Below are positions 15,489-27,025 of a DNA stretch of 64,000 bases, piece after piece (the stretch's first letter is position 1; every line of letters starts with the position of its first letter). The translations under genes and the position numbers were made by a program. Under the pieces are notes generated by a model. The model was not told the origin of the DNA, ran no database searches, and saw only the letters and a list, made by a program, of their open reading frames with translations. The stretch comes from Cryptomeria japonica (taxonomy: Eukaryota; Streptophyta; Pinopsida; Cupressales; Cupressaceae): contig NC_081413.1 in NCBI RefSeq assembly GCF_030272615.1, positions 563,456,010-563,520,009 on the forward strand, in the 5' to 3' direction.

Positions 15489-15705
15489 GACTGGGTCAAT
15501 AGCTCCATTCCCAAAATTGAGCCAAATTTGGCTCAATTTACATCATCAATAGACTAATTTGGCTGTATTTACTTCATCAATAGACTAGACTAGACTAATT
15601 TGGCTGTGTTTACATCATCAATAGACTAGACTAGACTGGGTCAATAGCTCCATTCCCAAAATTGAGCCAAATTTTTAGGTTTAAATTTAACTAATTTGGC
15701 TGTGT
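15489..15705 (+). repeat. Short tandem duplications in copy B
   Basis: Blocks containing ATCATCAATAGACTAGACTA and TGGGTCAATAGCTCCATTCC each occur two or three times in a little over 200 bases. This suggests slippage or unequal exchange. Confidence 0.85.
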
Positions 15706-16826
15706 TTACTTTCACTCTTCTTGGAAGAGCTTATATGTGTTCAGTAACATCATCAAATTTTTATTATTATCAGTATAAATAAAAAAAATAAAAAAATAAA
15801 AAATTATGTATTTAAAATATATGTTTATGTTGTTTGTCTGATTTTTCTCTTTCAGTTGTTCTCTTTCATCATGATGGTTCAGGGACGGCAACCTGATAGG
15901 CTGATTCAAAAATTCTTACACAACTGAATCCAGAAATATATTACAATCAATAACATGGACTCTTCATTTTCTACTTTTATATTCAATAAAGATATATAAA
16001 TAAATATTGCATAAATCACATGAAACTTTCATTCAAGATATATTAGAACCACAAAAAGCTTTCATGAAATAATTCTCTATTCAATCAAGATATATAAGAA
16101 TCACAAGAAGCTTTCAAGGATTTCCTGAGCAGATCTTAGAAGATGATATGAAAATCACTACTTTACAATCCAATGAGATCTAAAACCAGCTTCTTTCATA
16201 ACTGTATAAGGCAAATCACCACACTCTGAGTAACTGATCCAACCAACATATAATCACTTATAAGAATCTCATGGAAGTCCACATTATCATACTTTCTTAA
16301 ACCATGTTAGTAATCTTCAGACTGGTTTTAACCTGTAAATCAAAAGCAACAAACTCTTACATTCTTAGATTGGTTAAAAAACAAACATCCCAATACAGAA
16401 ATGCAGAAAATTTACAGCTGGTTTTTGAGTGGTATGTTGAGGAATCATTGTAGACTCACTTCAAATCTTAATCAAACTTAGTAAAATCAATAAAGCACAC
16501 AGAAACAAAACCTCCATGAGATTACTTAATGGGAAAGACAATAAAGAAGAACTGTGTGGATTTGCCATAAAGGGCATGGGAGGTGGTGGGAAAACTAAGG
16601 AGAGATGTATATAATAACTCCATCTCTTGATCCGAGTTTTCCCACCACCCCCCATTCCTTTTATGTTCAATACAAAGCTTGCCAAATATATCTAAACATT
16701 TATCATATCTCTATGAAATGATCCATTTGAACACTTCAATTTATAGAGAAAAGAAGAATAATGACTGCTGAATATTTACCTCTACAGGAAAAGATTCTAC
16801 CCATCCATCTTCTTGGGTGTTTCACA

Positions 16827-16961
16827 ATGGAGAAAAAGATGAAAGTAAATTCGTTGAGAAGTGCAATAATTGCCATTGGACTCATAGTAACTATGCTTGC
16901 TTTTTCACCTGTTTATCATTTTCTCAAAGAAATAGGAAAAACCGATAAGCTTGTGTATTGA
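16827..16961 (+). CDS. Small ORF with a predicted membrane segment, copy B (uncertain)
   Basis: A 44-codon frame opens M-E-K-K-M-K-V-N and holds one hydrophobic helix-like stretch (AIIAIGLIVTMLAFSPVY), then a basic tail (HFLKEIGKTDK). It is the counterpart of 9837-10004. A related, shorter module follows at about 17030-17095 (KGDSFGIAIITIG). The shared upstream TTTACCTCTACAG resembles a 3' splice site. If real, it would be a single-pass membrane microprotein or one exon of a larger protein. No family is recognised and expression is unknown. Confidence 0.25.
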   Translation: MEKKMKVNSLRSAIIAIGLIVTMLAFSPVYHFLKEIGKTDKLVY

Positions 16962-17292
16962 CTTATTTACCTCTACAGGAAGATGAAGAAGACTTTACCG
17001 GTCTATCTTCTTGGCTGTGTTACTGCCAGGAAAAGATGAAAGGAGATTCTTTTGGAATTGCAATTATTACAATAGGATTCGCAGTAATTACACTCATTTC
17101 TAAGTTATGATCATATTAAGAAAGTAGAAGACTTAATATTTTAATCTTAATTTTCTTGAAGATTTGATTTGGGCATGAGCTTTTATGTTACTGTATTGGT
17201 GAAAACTATGGGCAATGAATTGATAAACGTTGTCAAGAGTGTTGGATAGTCAATATAAAAATTATATATGTGAGCAAATTCTTACATTCCAT

Positions 17293-17400
17293 AGATCAAA
17301 ATCAGGATTTATAAGATGTCCACACATTAAGTTTAGTTTTTAATGTAAGATCAAAATCAGGGTTTATAAGATGTACACACATTAAGTTTAGTTTTTCATG
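17293..17400 (+). repeat. Tandem 55-bp repeat at left side of the hAT relic
   Basis: AGATCAAAATCAGG followed by TTATAAGATG and CACATTAAGTTTAG occurs at 17293 and 17348. A third, related copy lies beyond the hAT relic at about 20334-20400. Confidence 0.85.
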
Positions 17401-17409
17401 AGAATAAAA

Positions 17410-20180
17410 TTATTTGTACACATTAAGTTATGAGTGATGATGAGATGGAAACTTATTCTCACAGTGGAAATGATTCAGATTATGAACCTAAGGTTGAGGG
17501 GAGTGACCATGGGGCTGATCTTGGAGCCCAATCTAGTTCCATGGCAAGTGCATCGGCTAGTATAGGTTGCCCTTCCGATTTATTGGCACAATTTGCTAGG
17601 GGTCCTTATGATCCTAAATCTCCTCTCAAATAGTTTGCTTCAAACATAATAGGCACATTTGTGCCCTGACATGGTTTGGTAGCATCACTAGAGTCCATGC
17701 ACACTTCCTTTGTTGGAGAGGAAAATGTGTGGATCCGTGTCTCTTTTTGGAAGAACCTAAGAACATACAATACAAAAATGAGATCAACAAGCTTTGGGGT
17801 ATTCCCAATGACAACGTAGTTTCAATCTCTACTACTTTGTCTGGTAGGGCATCACTTCAACAGAGCCAACAAGTGAAACATACTTCTTCTCAATATTGTA
17901 GATGAGAGGAGTCATGTCTAGACCTTCATCACTTCCACTTCCAGTGCCATGGTCCAATCATGAGAGGTTAAGGGGATAGGAAAACACAAGATGCAAAGTG
18001 ACCCCATAGCTGATTTGTTTAATGTGCAGTTGAAGGATGATATAGATAATGCCATTGGCAGGTTCTTTTTTGGCAATCGCATCCCATTTCATGTAGCTCG
18101 GTCTCTTTATTACAAGGAGATAATGTCAATGGCAGTGAAGGGAGGACCATCATATGTGCCACTAGGTGAGACCAAATTGAGGACCACAAATCTTGGATAA
18201 GAACTATTCCAAGCTCAATGTTTTGATGGAAAAGATAAAGGCATGTTGGGTGGCCTCTAGATGTAGCATAGTTATGGATGGATGGACAAACATTAGCCAT
18301 TGTCCACTCATCAACATCATGGTTACATGTGTAGAGGGCCCATACTTTCTTAGAGCAATTGAATGTACAAGGCATGACAAAGATACCAATTTTTTCAGTT
18401 TGAGGTCCTTAGGGAGGCTATTGAGGAGGTTGGGCCATAAAAATGTGCTCCAAGTAGTGACAAATGCAACCCATGTATGCAGAGAAATTGGGAAAATTAT
18501 TGAGGCAACCTATATACATATTTGGTTGACTCCATGTTGTGTGCATGCCATGAACAATGCACTCAAGGACAAGGGGAAGATTGACTAGATTAGAGGAGTG
18601 GTCAACGATGCAAGAGATGTGTAGATGTTTATCTACAACCACCACACTTCACATGCACTCTTTAGGACCATCTCGAAGAAGGATTTCTTGAAACAAGTTG
18701 AGATTGGAGATGCATCCTAATTAATTCTCTTGGAGAGAATGATTAAGTTGGAAGAGGCACTATAACTCATGGTTAAGACAATAGTGGAATAGGTAGGCTG
18801 AGACCAAGAGATAGTAGGGGAGAAGGGTGAAGGAGATAGTGAAGATTGATGTGTTTTGGACTCATGAAAAATGCATAGGCTCCATCATTTCTCTAGTTTT
18901 CCAAGTCATCAAATATGGGGATGGGGATGCTCCTAACATTGGAGAGGTGTACAAGTGAATCGATTCTATGCTTGAATAGATGAGGGCTACTGTGCAAGTG
19001 AAGGATCCCACTTTAGCATTCTATAATGAGCAGATTTGACCAATCATTTAGCACAAATGGGACAAGCTCAACAGTCCCTTGCATATGGCTTCCTATGCCT
19101 TGAGTCCTAAGTGGTACAAGACTAGGCCCATTAGAGTTACATCGATTTAGATGATGAGGTAAAGGTAGGGTTCTTTAGGTGAAAAGAGAAGATGTATGAT
19201 TATAGAGATGATGACATAATTCCCATTGAGTGGATGAAATTTTCCACTCTTAAGGGTTATTCAGATGCGACAAAAACAGATATAGAAACTATGGCACAGG
19301 GGTACCCACTTTTGTGGTGGAATTGAAATGGTCAGAATTCTTCAAATGACTACCACTCTAGCAATCTATATGCTATCCTAGGTTTCTAGTTCTTCAACTA
19401 TTGAGAGGAATTGGTCTACATATAACTTCATCCACTCTTAAGAGAAACAAACTTACCTCTAAGAGAGAAAAGAAGCTTGTGGTTGTGCATAGTGCTTTTT
19501 ATCTCATTGACTACAAGATAATTGTGTACAAAAAGAGTCGAATGACATGATGGGATATAGAGCTAGAGGAGCCATCATAGGTTGATGAGGATGCTACCAC
19601 TTCATATGTAGGCGTAGTTGGTGTTAGTTTGAGAGATTTTGATCATCGAGGACTCGTGATGAGGAATTTGCAGATAATTAGAGGCCTCCCTTCACTACAT
19701 TTTGAGTTTTGACATTTTGATATTTGCACATAAGTCTTATTTTGATATTTTGCTAGTAATTGTAATTTTATTGCTACTCATTGTAATGATGTAATAATAT
19801 TTAATATGATATCAAATATTTGTATTTTTGATATAATAGAAATGAGAAATCTCCAATTTGACAATTTCATTTGTCAAGTTTAATTTAGCATTAAAGAAAT
19901 CTTCATATTTAGTATTTCAAATTTTGTTATTTTATTATTTTACTAATTTTCCACAATTTCATTTGAAATGTAATTCTTATATTGTTATACATCTTTTCAC
20001 AACTAGTTTTTCAAGTACCGTATGTATATCAGCACCACCCCCATTTTTCGTCCCCTTGTCATCCCCGAACTTAGACCCTTTGTCCCCCTATCACTGAACC
20101 TTGTCCTCACTTCCCCCCACCGGTCCTAAACTTAACCCCTTTACCCGTTGTCCTCAAAACCCATCCTCGTGTCCCCCCAT
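17410..20180 (+). pseudogene. hAT-superfamily transposase relic
   Basis: An N-terminal acidic/serine-rich frame (17430-17633) is followed by stop- and frameshift-broken sequence. The frame 18193-18588 holds the central DUF659-type region: MDGWTN, then INIMVTC and EGPYFLRA, then NVLQVVTNATHVCREIGKIIE and TPCCVHAMNNALKDK, all characteristic of plant hAT transposases. Around 19388-19423 the motif S-S-S-T-I-E-R-N-W-S-T-Y marks the C-terminal hAT dimerisation domain. Beyond it, C-rich sequence at 20030-20170 with repeated TGTCCCC/CGTCCCC words looks like hAT subterminal repeats. The N-terminal BED zinc finger is not clearly readable. Terminal inverted repeats and an 8-bp TSD were not found, so boundaries are approximate. 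The protein cannot be active. Confidence 0.8.
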
Positions 20181-20855
20181 CCCCAACGACTGTGGAAGAC
20201 TGACATTGACATAATATAAAAAATTTAGGGTGAGTGAATTCTTACTATCCACATTATTTCACGAGAACAAAATCATTTCTGAACTCAATATAAAAATTTA
20301 GGGTGAGTGAATTCTTACAATCCACATTCTACTAGATCAAAGTTAGGATTTATAAGATTGTGTACACGCATCACGTTTATCTTTTCATAAGAACAAAATC
20401 ATTTGTGCATTGGGAGAAGTGACCCTAAACATTGTACAATTACATGCATGAGTTAGTAGAAATGTGCAAACAAATATTCTAATGCCTTGACGAATGGATT
20501 CTTGTCACTTGGAGGAATAGTCTACATTGGAGCTAAGTACCCATACAATTAATTCATTTATTTCTTTTCATTTATCTAAGTATTTAACTATTATTAATTT
20601 CTATGATCAGTCTCAATTAATTGTTCATGTATTTATTTAAATAAATAAAGAGCCTATAGATCTAATACAACTCAAAATAGATTTGTTTATGGTTTTGTCT
20701 ATCTTATTTCATATTTTATTATTTTATGCTAGGAAATGTCTCAACCTTGCATATTAAAGCTAAGAAAAATTATATAATTTTGGGTTATAAAATGCAAAAA
20801 TGTAATTCATAGACTATAAAGGTCAATTTAGGCCTAAAAAAAATATTAAAATTAG

Positions 20856-21626
20856 TGAAGCAGTCACCGGTGAGGAGGGACCTCCAAGAGATCAATCTGA
20901 ACTAGTCAACAAGAGTAAACATAATGGAAACACACACATATGATGGAGGCAATGCAGAGAAGATAGTTTTATTGCATGAAATTTTATTTCATCCAACCTA
21001 TAACAACCGGGTTACAACATACCAACACACAGGCCTGGCAGAATAGGTCACAACCAGGACCTTGAATCGAAAGATCTATCGTCTGGCCACAATCTATCTA
21101 TCTAATACTCTGATTGATTCTAAATTGATTACATTCTAAAGCATGATTACAAATATATATATTGATCCAAAGGATCTAGTCGGCCCAAAAGGGATCAAAA
21201 CCCGAAAAACAAGACCTAATGTGAAAATGAACAAGGTCAGCCTCCACCAAGAGATTCCTTCAAAAAATCCAAAGGATGAAATGAAAAAGGTTGGCCACAT
21301 GCCAAGAAACATTAAGATCAATGTCTAAGGCTTTGCAAGCTTCAGAATGGGTTCCGGTAGATCACCAAAATAGGTCTCAGGCAATCGGTAACAAGAAATT
21401 GTCATGAAAACCGGTAGCGATATCTTGCTGGTAAGTGATCCAAATGTGATGTGGTCTAAAAGAAAGAAAGATGATCAATTATTCAAGTAGAATCCAACTC
21501 CACAATATCTGGTGAGCCAAAACTGAGACACACGGAAAGGAAAATTGAAACTGCAAACAAAACATAAAGGAAAATGTTTTTTTGGTTAATGCAAAATTGA
21601 TGTGAACTGGGCATGTTCTTGCATCA
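20856..21626 (-). repeat. 3' LTR of the chromovirus
   Basis: 771 bp. On the minus strand it begins TGATGC and ends with CA. It matches 26252-27025. Confidence 0.9.
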
Positions 21627-21657
21627 GACATTAGGGGTTAATGAAAAAGTGATCCTC

Positions 21658-22910
21658 TCACTTTTCTGGGGTCAGAGGAAAACCAAGGCAGTCTGTCTCT
21701 TCCTGAGAAATCCAAGATGAATCTTCAACCAGACTGCTCTTCCACTTCACAAGATATTCTGTGTACTGACTGTTCTAGGTACTACGCCCATTCCTACTGT
21801 CCAAAATCTCTTCAATCTGATCTGGTTCCTTCCGAGCAATTTTTTCTTAAGGTTTGCAACACTGTCCTCACTAAATTGTGGTTTAATTTTACCCATGAAC
21901 ATTTGCAATGTTGAAAATAGGTGAAATACTTAGACTATCTAGTAGCTCCACTTCATATGCATTTCCATAACTAAACTTCCTCAAAATCTTACAAGGTCCA
22001 AACTTCTTCATCTGCAACTTATTATAAGTTCCAACCGGCAATCTCTCTTTTCTCAAATATACCATCACTTCATCGCCAACTTCAAATTCTTTATATCTCC
22101 TCTTCTCATTTGCCTTCTCCTTATATTTGTTGTTCATGTTTTCCAAATATTGTTTAACCAGAATATGCAATGCTTCCATGTGATCTACAAAATCTTCTGC
22201 TTCTGAACTTTTTCGGTCTTCACTGCTAATGTCTCTCAATTCTGCTATTCCTCTAGGATGCACTCCGTAATAATCTCAAAAGATGTTTTTCCGGTACTTC
22301 TATTCACTAAATTGTTGTAGACAAACTCTGCTTGTGTAAGGATCAAATTCCAACTTTCGGTTTTATCTCCCACTAAACATCTCAATAGGTTTCCCAAACT
22401 CCGGTTAACAACTTCAGTCTATCCATCAATATGTGGATGAAAAGTAGAACTAAACTTCAAATTTTTCTTCATCTTCTTCCAAAGTGCTCTCCATAAATGG
22501 AAAACAAACTTATTGTCTTTGTCTGAAACTATGCTCTCAAGTAATCCATGCAATCTCACCACTTCCTTGAAAAATAGGTTTGCTACATGTAATGAATCTG
22601 ATGTCTTCTTACAAGGTATGAAATGAACCATCTTCAAAAATCTATACAAATGAGCCATCTTCGAAAATCTATACACTACCATAAATATAGAATCATTCCC
22701 TCTCAGTGTCTTAGGCAATCCAAGTATAGAATCCATGCTTATATTCTCCCAAGGTCTTACCAATACTGTCAAAAGCTTATAAAACCCCACATTCTGACTA
22801 CTACCTTTTGTAACTTGACAAACTCTACAACTCTGCACACATCTCTTAAAATCCTTATGAATCTAGGGCCAAAAGTACTGCTCACTCACCAATGCAACTA
22901 TTTTGTCAAT
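21658..22910 (-). pseudogene. Chromovirus integrase with C-terminal chromodomain
   Basis: A histidine-rich segment and CRVCQ (about 22825-22910) form the zinc-binding head. The catalytic core follows in 22419-22838 with SMDSILGLP and IVSDKDNKF carrying the two aspartates. The glutamate of DG-stop-TEVVNR is at 22413-22415, just after a stop at 22419 that replaces glutamine. All three catalytic residues are therefore present. A 27-bp tandem duplication (22623 and 22650) inserts nine residues into the core. Frame 21889-22263 has the GDEVMVYLRKER and KKFGPCKI block typical after Gypsy integrases. Further down (about 21658-21850) comes a chromodomain: EPDQIEEIL, then TEYLVKWK, then EDSSWI. Chromodomains bind histone marks and steer insertion. 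Stops and a frame change prevent expression as one protein. Confidence 0.85.
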
Positions 22911-23169
22911 ACCAAAATGTCTGGCTAAACCTCCACTATGTTTCTATTTTATTAGGTTCTCTCTCATGGAACTCTTAGGTATGCACAACTGAACTCTCCT
23001 GAATAACATCCCATCCCAAATGAAATAATCCTACCATTTTCTCCTATCAACCATAACTAGTTCTCTACATGCTTTGCAAGGCTCTATAAAATCTGGGTCT
23101 TCATCATACAAGGTCTTTAAATCTTTAAAACCTAATACTGTCACTTTGTTAGATTTTCCACTTCTATGA

Positions 23170-24250
23170 TTCAACACAAAGGTGTAACTCTACAAGAATT
23201 CTACCCATCTCATATGTCTCTGATTCAACTTACTTTGATTGTTCAAATACTGCAAAGCTTGATGATCTGTATACAACACAAACTCCTTAGGCAACAAGTA
23301 GGGTCTCCATTTCTTCAAGGCTTGAATTATGGCATAAAATTCCTATTCATACACTAAATATCTCTTCTAGGCATCATTCTATTTCACACTGAAATAGGCT
23401 ATTGTTCTCCCTTCTTGACTCAAGCCTACTCCTATTGTTGTTCCACTTGCATCACAATCCACTTGAAATACCTTATTGAAATCCGGTAAAGCTAACACAG
23501 GCTGCTTAGTCACTTTTTGTTTGCTCTGGTGCTCCACTTGATTTCCTTCTAATCTCCTCTCATGGTCTCAATCATAAGGTTACAAATTGAACTTAAATTT
23601 ATGATAAACATATGGTAAAAACTAGCCAATTCATGAAATGATCTTACCTACCCAATGCTTTCCGGTGTAGGCCACTCAACAATGGCTTTCTCTTTCTTAG
23701 GGTCCATCTTCAAACCATCTTTAGATATCACAAATCCTAAATAGACTAACTCATCCTTCATGAAAGTACACTTCTTGATATTGATCAATAACTTTTCTTC
23801 TCTCAACCTCTGTAAAACTTGCCTTAATTGCAACAAATGCTCCTCTTTTGTTTTACTGAAAATCAGAATGTCATCCAAATACACAATAACAAACTTACCC
23901 AAGAATTTCTTTAATACCTCATTCATCAGCCTCATGAAAGTACTCGGTGTATTAGTCAATCCAAAAGGCATCACCAACCATTCATATAGTCCTTCATTTA
24001 TCTTAAATGTTGTCTTCCACTCATCACCTTCTATGATCTTGATATGATTATATCCACTCTTCAAATCTATCTTTGTAAACTATTTTTCTTTACTCAAAAG
24101 GTCCATTATGTCATCCAACCTAGGCAAAGGAAACCGATATTTCACTGTGATCTTGTTTATTGCTCTTGAGTCAGTACACATCCTTCATTCTCCATTCTTC
24201 TTAGGTGCTAATATTTTTGGTATTGCACAAGGGCTCAGACTCTCCCTAAT
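23170..24250 (-). pseudogene. Chromovirus reverse transcriptase-RNase H
   Basis: The open frame 23648-24064 (138 codons) contains the RT palm: KSGYNHIKI, then [10 protein letters not shown], then the catalytic YLDDIL, then [13 protein letters not shown]. Upstream fragments to 24250 in the same strand give the RT fingers ([24 protein letters not shown]). Downstream, 23170-23530 encodes an RNase H in pieces: a VDCDAS-like start, then KKWRPYLLP and YTDHQAL. The aspartates of the RT active site are intact, but frameshifts and stops separate RT and RNase H. In a live element this enzyme copies the RNA into DNA inside the particle. Confidence 0.88.
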
Positions 24251-24289
24251 CAAACCTTTCTTCAACAACTCCTACACTTGTCTATTCAA

Positions 24290-25000
24290 TTATTCATTCT
24301 CTACTAGTGTTAACCGGTGTGTAGCTTTGTTAGTCAAACCAACTCCAAGAACCAAGGCCATGCAATGACTAATACTTCTAATAGGTGGCAGTCCATTAGG
24401 TACATTATCTGAAATGACATCCTCATATTCTGTTAGAAAATCTCTTATCTCTTCTGGGTACTCTCCTTCTAGTTCCAGTCTCTCAGTCTTCTTAGGAACT
24501 AAGGAAAAACACACATTCTCATGTCTCAGTCCATCCATGATTTTCCTTCCATCTATTAAACAAATTATGGTATTTGTACAAACTTCACTCTTCAAAGGTT
24601 CCTCCAAAGGTAACAAGGTTTGCTTCATCCCATTGGCCACAATAGTGTATGTATTCTTCCTCCCATCATGTATTGCTTGTCTATCAAACTGCCAAGGTCT
24701 TCCAACAAAAGATGACAAATATCCATAGGCATAATATCACACAAAACTTCATCATGATAATTCCTAATTTTTAATTTTACCAAACACTATTCACTTGCTA
24801 ACAACTTATGTTCATCCTGAATCCATGCTATCTGATAAGGCTTAGGTGTTTTAATCTCTCCAAATTCAACTTATTCGCCATCTCTTCTGAAATAAGATTA
24901 TCTGAACTACCACCATCAATAAAAACTTTACAACACTTACCGGATACCTTACATCTAGTCTTGAACAGATTCTTCCTCTACAAGGGTTCTTCATCTCCTC
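24290..25000 (-). pseudogene. Chromovirus protease and protease-RT linker
   Basis: Minus-strand translation gives SGKCCKV, then D-G-G-S-S-D-N-L as the active-site region (about 24900-24945). The usual DTGS reads DGGS here. Next come KPYQIAWIQDEHK and a GRPWQFD-like end inside the frame 24290-24718. The rest of that frame is an acidic linker (EYPEEIRDFLTEYEDV) leading to reverse transcriptase. The close parallel with 2545-3131 in the gag-protease Gypsy element shows the two families are related. A frame break separates the active site from the GRPWQFD part. Confidence 0.8.
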
Positions 25001-25084
25001 CAGTATGACACAAATCTCTCCTCATCATCAGCAGTTCTCCATCTTCCAGTTTATTGTCTAATTTGGTGGGGTTTTCTTCCACCA

Positions 25085-26142
25085 CTACTTCTCTTCTGGT
25101 AGCCTTTGTCTTCTTACATTTGAAAGTAGGGTGTCCTTCTCCTCCACACTTAAAGCAAGTTCCTCTAAATGTCCTCTTGTCTTGTCTTCTAAAGTTCTCA
25201 CTTCGGTAACCATCTGCTTCTCTCCTCCAGTAGAAATTTCTATCATCCTTCCAGTATGAATACCTTCTTTTCTCACTTCCTTGTCCTTATTCTGTTCTAT
25301 ACTTGTTCCTTTTCCTCCGATATATCCTTTTCCTCCTTGAAATCTTCCTTCGGTAAACCTTCCACCTCCACCTCTCTATTTCTGCTCATGTCTTTTATTC
25401 AATTTCTCTCCAACCTTTAGTGCATACTGGTAAGCCTCTTCAACACTCTCCAATTTGATCATACTGAGTTCATCTGCTATAAACATCCACAATCCATTCA
25501 AATATCTTGCAATTTATTCAACTTCATCATCAACTGTTTGGATCTAATGTTCAACTTGTAAAATGCTTCGATGTACTCCTTCACACTAGATTCCTTCTAT
25601 CTCGAATTCTACAACTTTTGGAACAAATCCACTTGATAATTCGCTGGGACAAACTTTGATTTTAACTTAGCAATCATTTGATCTCATGTCTTAATATTTT
25701 ATTTACCTCTTCTTTTTCTATCAACTTGCTAATGCTCCCACCAAAGAGATGCATGACCTTTCAACCGGGTATAGGAATATTTCACCTTCCTCTCTTCTGT
25801 AATGTTTTCAAAATCAAAATACTTCTCCATCTTCGAGATCCAATCCATCAATTCATCTGAATCTATCTTCCCATTATATTCTGGTGGGGTAAAATGAGGT
25901 TTAGTGTTTGCCCTACTTAAAACCCTTAAAAACCTTTCTTCATCCAAATCAATCGTTGGTAGGTTTACTTGTTCTGTCAGGGATTCTTCTCCTTCATCTT
26001 CACTTACATCTTCAATATGCTAGCCTCTTCTTTGGGCTCTCTCCATAGTTTCTAATCAAACTACTATTCCTCACAACATCTCCATCACAACAGGGTCTAC
26101 ATTCCCACACGCTCCACCATTCCTAGTTCCTCTTCACGCCAT
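25085..26142 (-). pseudogene. Chromovirus gag
   Basis: The probable start is the ATG at 26142-26140. The first 60 codons hold several stops at places where the family pattern expects arginine (TGA from CGA) or glutamine (TAG from CAG). The frame 25729-25947 carries the gag core (PPEYNGKIDSDELMDW, then RLKGHASLWWEH). The continuation is broken but readable (KFVPANYQVDLF, then SVKEYIEAFYK). The cysteine knuckle near 25140 is degraded. Gag packages element RNA in virus-like particles. This copy is dead, with stops concentrated at C-to-T-type changes. Confidence 0.82.
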
Positions 26143-26237
26143 CAATTCACGCTAGTCCTCTACAATTGCAGGTCATATCCACAATCTACCACCTTGCAAC
26201 AAACTTTCAGGACATGCAACCTTTGGAATGAAACTTC

Positions 26238-26249
26238 ACTCTGATACCA
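26238..26249 (-). other. Primer binding site of the chromovirus
   Basis: On the minus strand TGGTATCAGAGT lies two bases inside the 5' LTR edge, the tRNA-iMet-type priming site. Confidence 0.9.
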
Positions 26250-26251
26250 CT

Positions 26252-27025
26252 TGAACCAGTCACCGATGAGGAGGGATCTCAAAGAGATCAATCTGTACCA
26301 GTTAGCAAGAGTAAACACAACAGTAACACACATATATGATAGAGGCAATGCAGAGTGGATAATTTTATTGCATAAAATTTGATTACATCCAACTAGTAAC
26401 AATGGGGTTAGAATATATCGGCATACAGACCTACTAGAATAGGTCACAACCGAGACCTTGAATCAAAAGATCTATCTTCTAGGCACAATTTATCTATCTA
26501 ATACTCTAATTGATTCTAAATTGATTATATTCTAAAGTATTATTATAAATATACATCGATCCAAAGGATCCAGTCGACCCAAAAGAGATCAAAGCCCGAA
26601 GAACAAGACCTAGCGTGCAAATGAACAAGGTTGGCCTCCACTAAGAGATTCCTCCAGAAAATCCAAAGGATGAAATGAAGAAGCTCGACCACATGCCAAG
26701 AAACATTGAGATCAACATCTAAGGATCTGCAAGCTTCGGTAGATCACCAGAATAGGTCTCAGGTAACCGGTAATGAAGAAACAACCGGTAACAAGAAACT
26801 ATCATGAAAACCAGTAGTGATACCTTGATGGTAAGTGATCCAAATGCAATGCAGACTGAAAGCAAGAAAGATGATCAAGTCTTCATGTAGAATCCAACTC
26901 CACAAGATCCGGTAGGCCAAAACCGGGACACACAGAAAGGAAAACTGAAACTACAAACAAAACAAAAAGGAAAATGTTTTTTGGTTGATGCAAGATTGTT
27001 GTGAACTGGGGATGCTCCTGCATCA
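26252..27025 (-). repeat. 5' LTR of the chromovirus
   Basis: 774 bp. On the minus strand it starts TGATGCAGGAGCATCC and ends GGTTCA. Its first 45 bases closely resemble the LTR start of the Gypsy element at 493. Confidence 0.9.

Larger units (their letters stand above)
14690..20855 (+). repeat. Segmental duplication, copy B (left part)
   Basis: It matches copy A (7250-11850) in order and orientation. It begins with degenerate TTCTAACCC-type repeats (14690-14850) and ends at the chromovirus insertion point at 20855. It is interrupted by the hAT relic at about 17410-20180. Local copy-B-only changes are a 19-bp hairpin at 15317-15393 and short tandem duplications at 15489-15705. Confidence 0.85.

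Noticed and set aside
21143-21328. Overlapping frames on both strands within the chromovirus 3' LTR
   Set aside because: They lie in noncoding LTR and are not shared as frames by the partner LTR.
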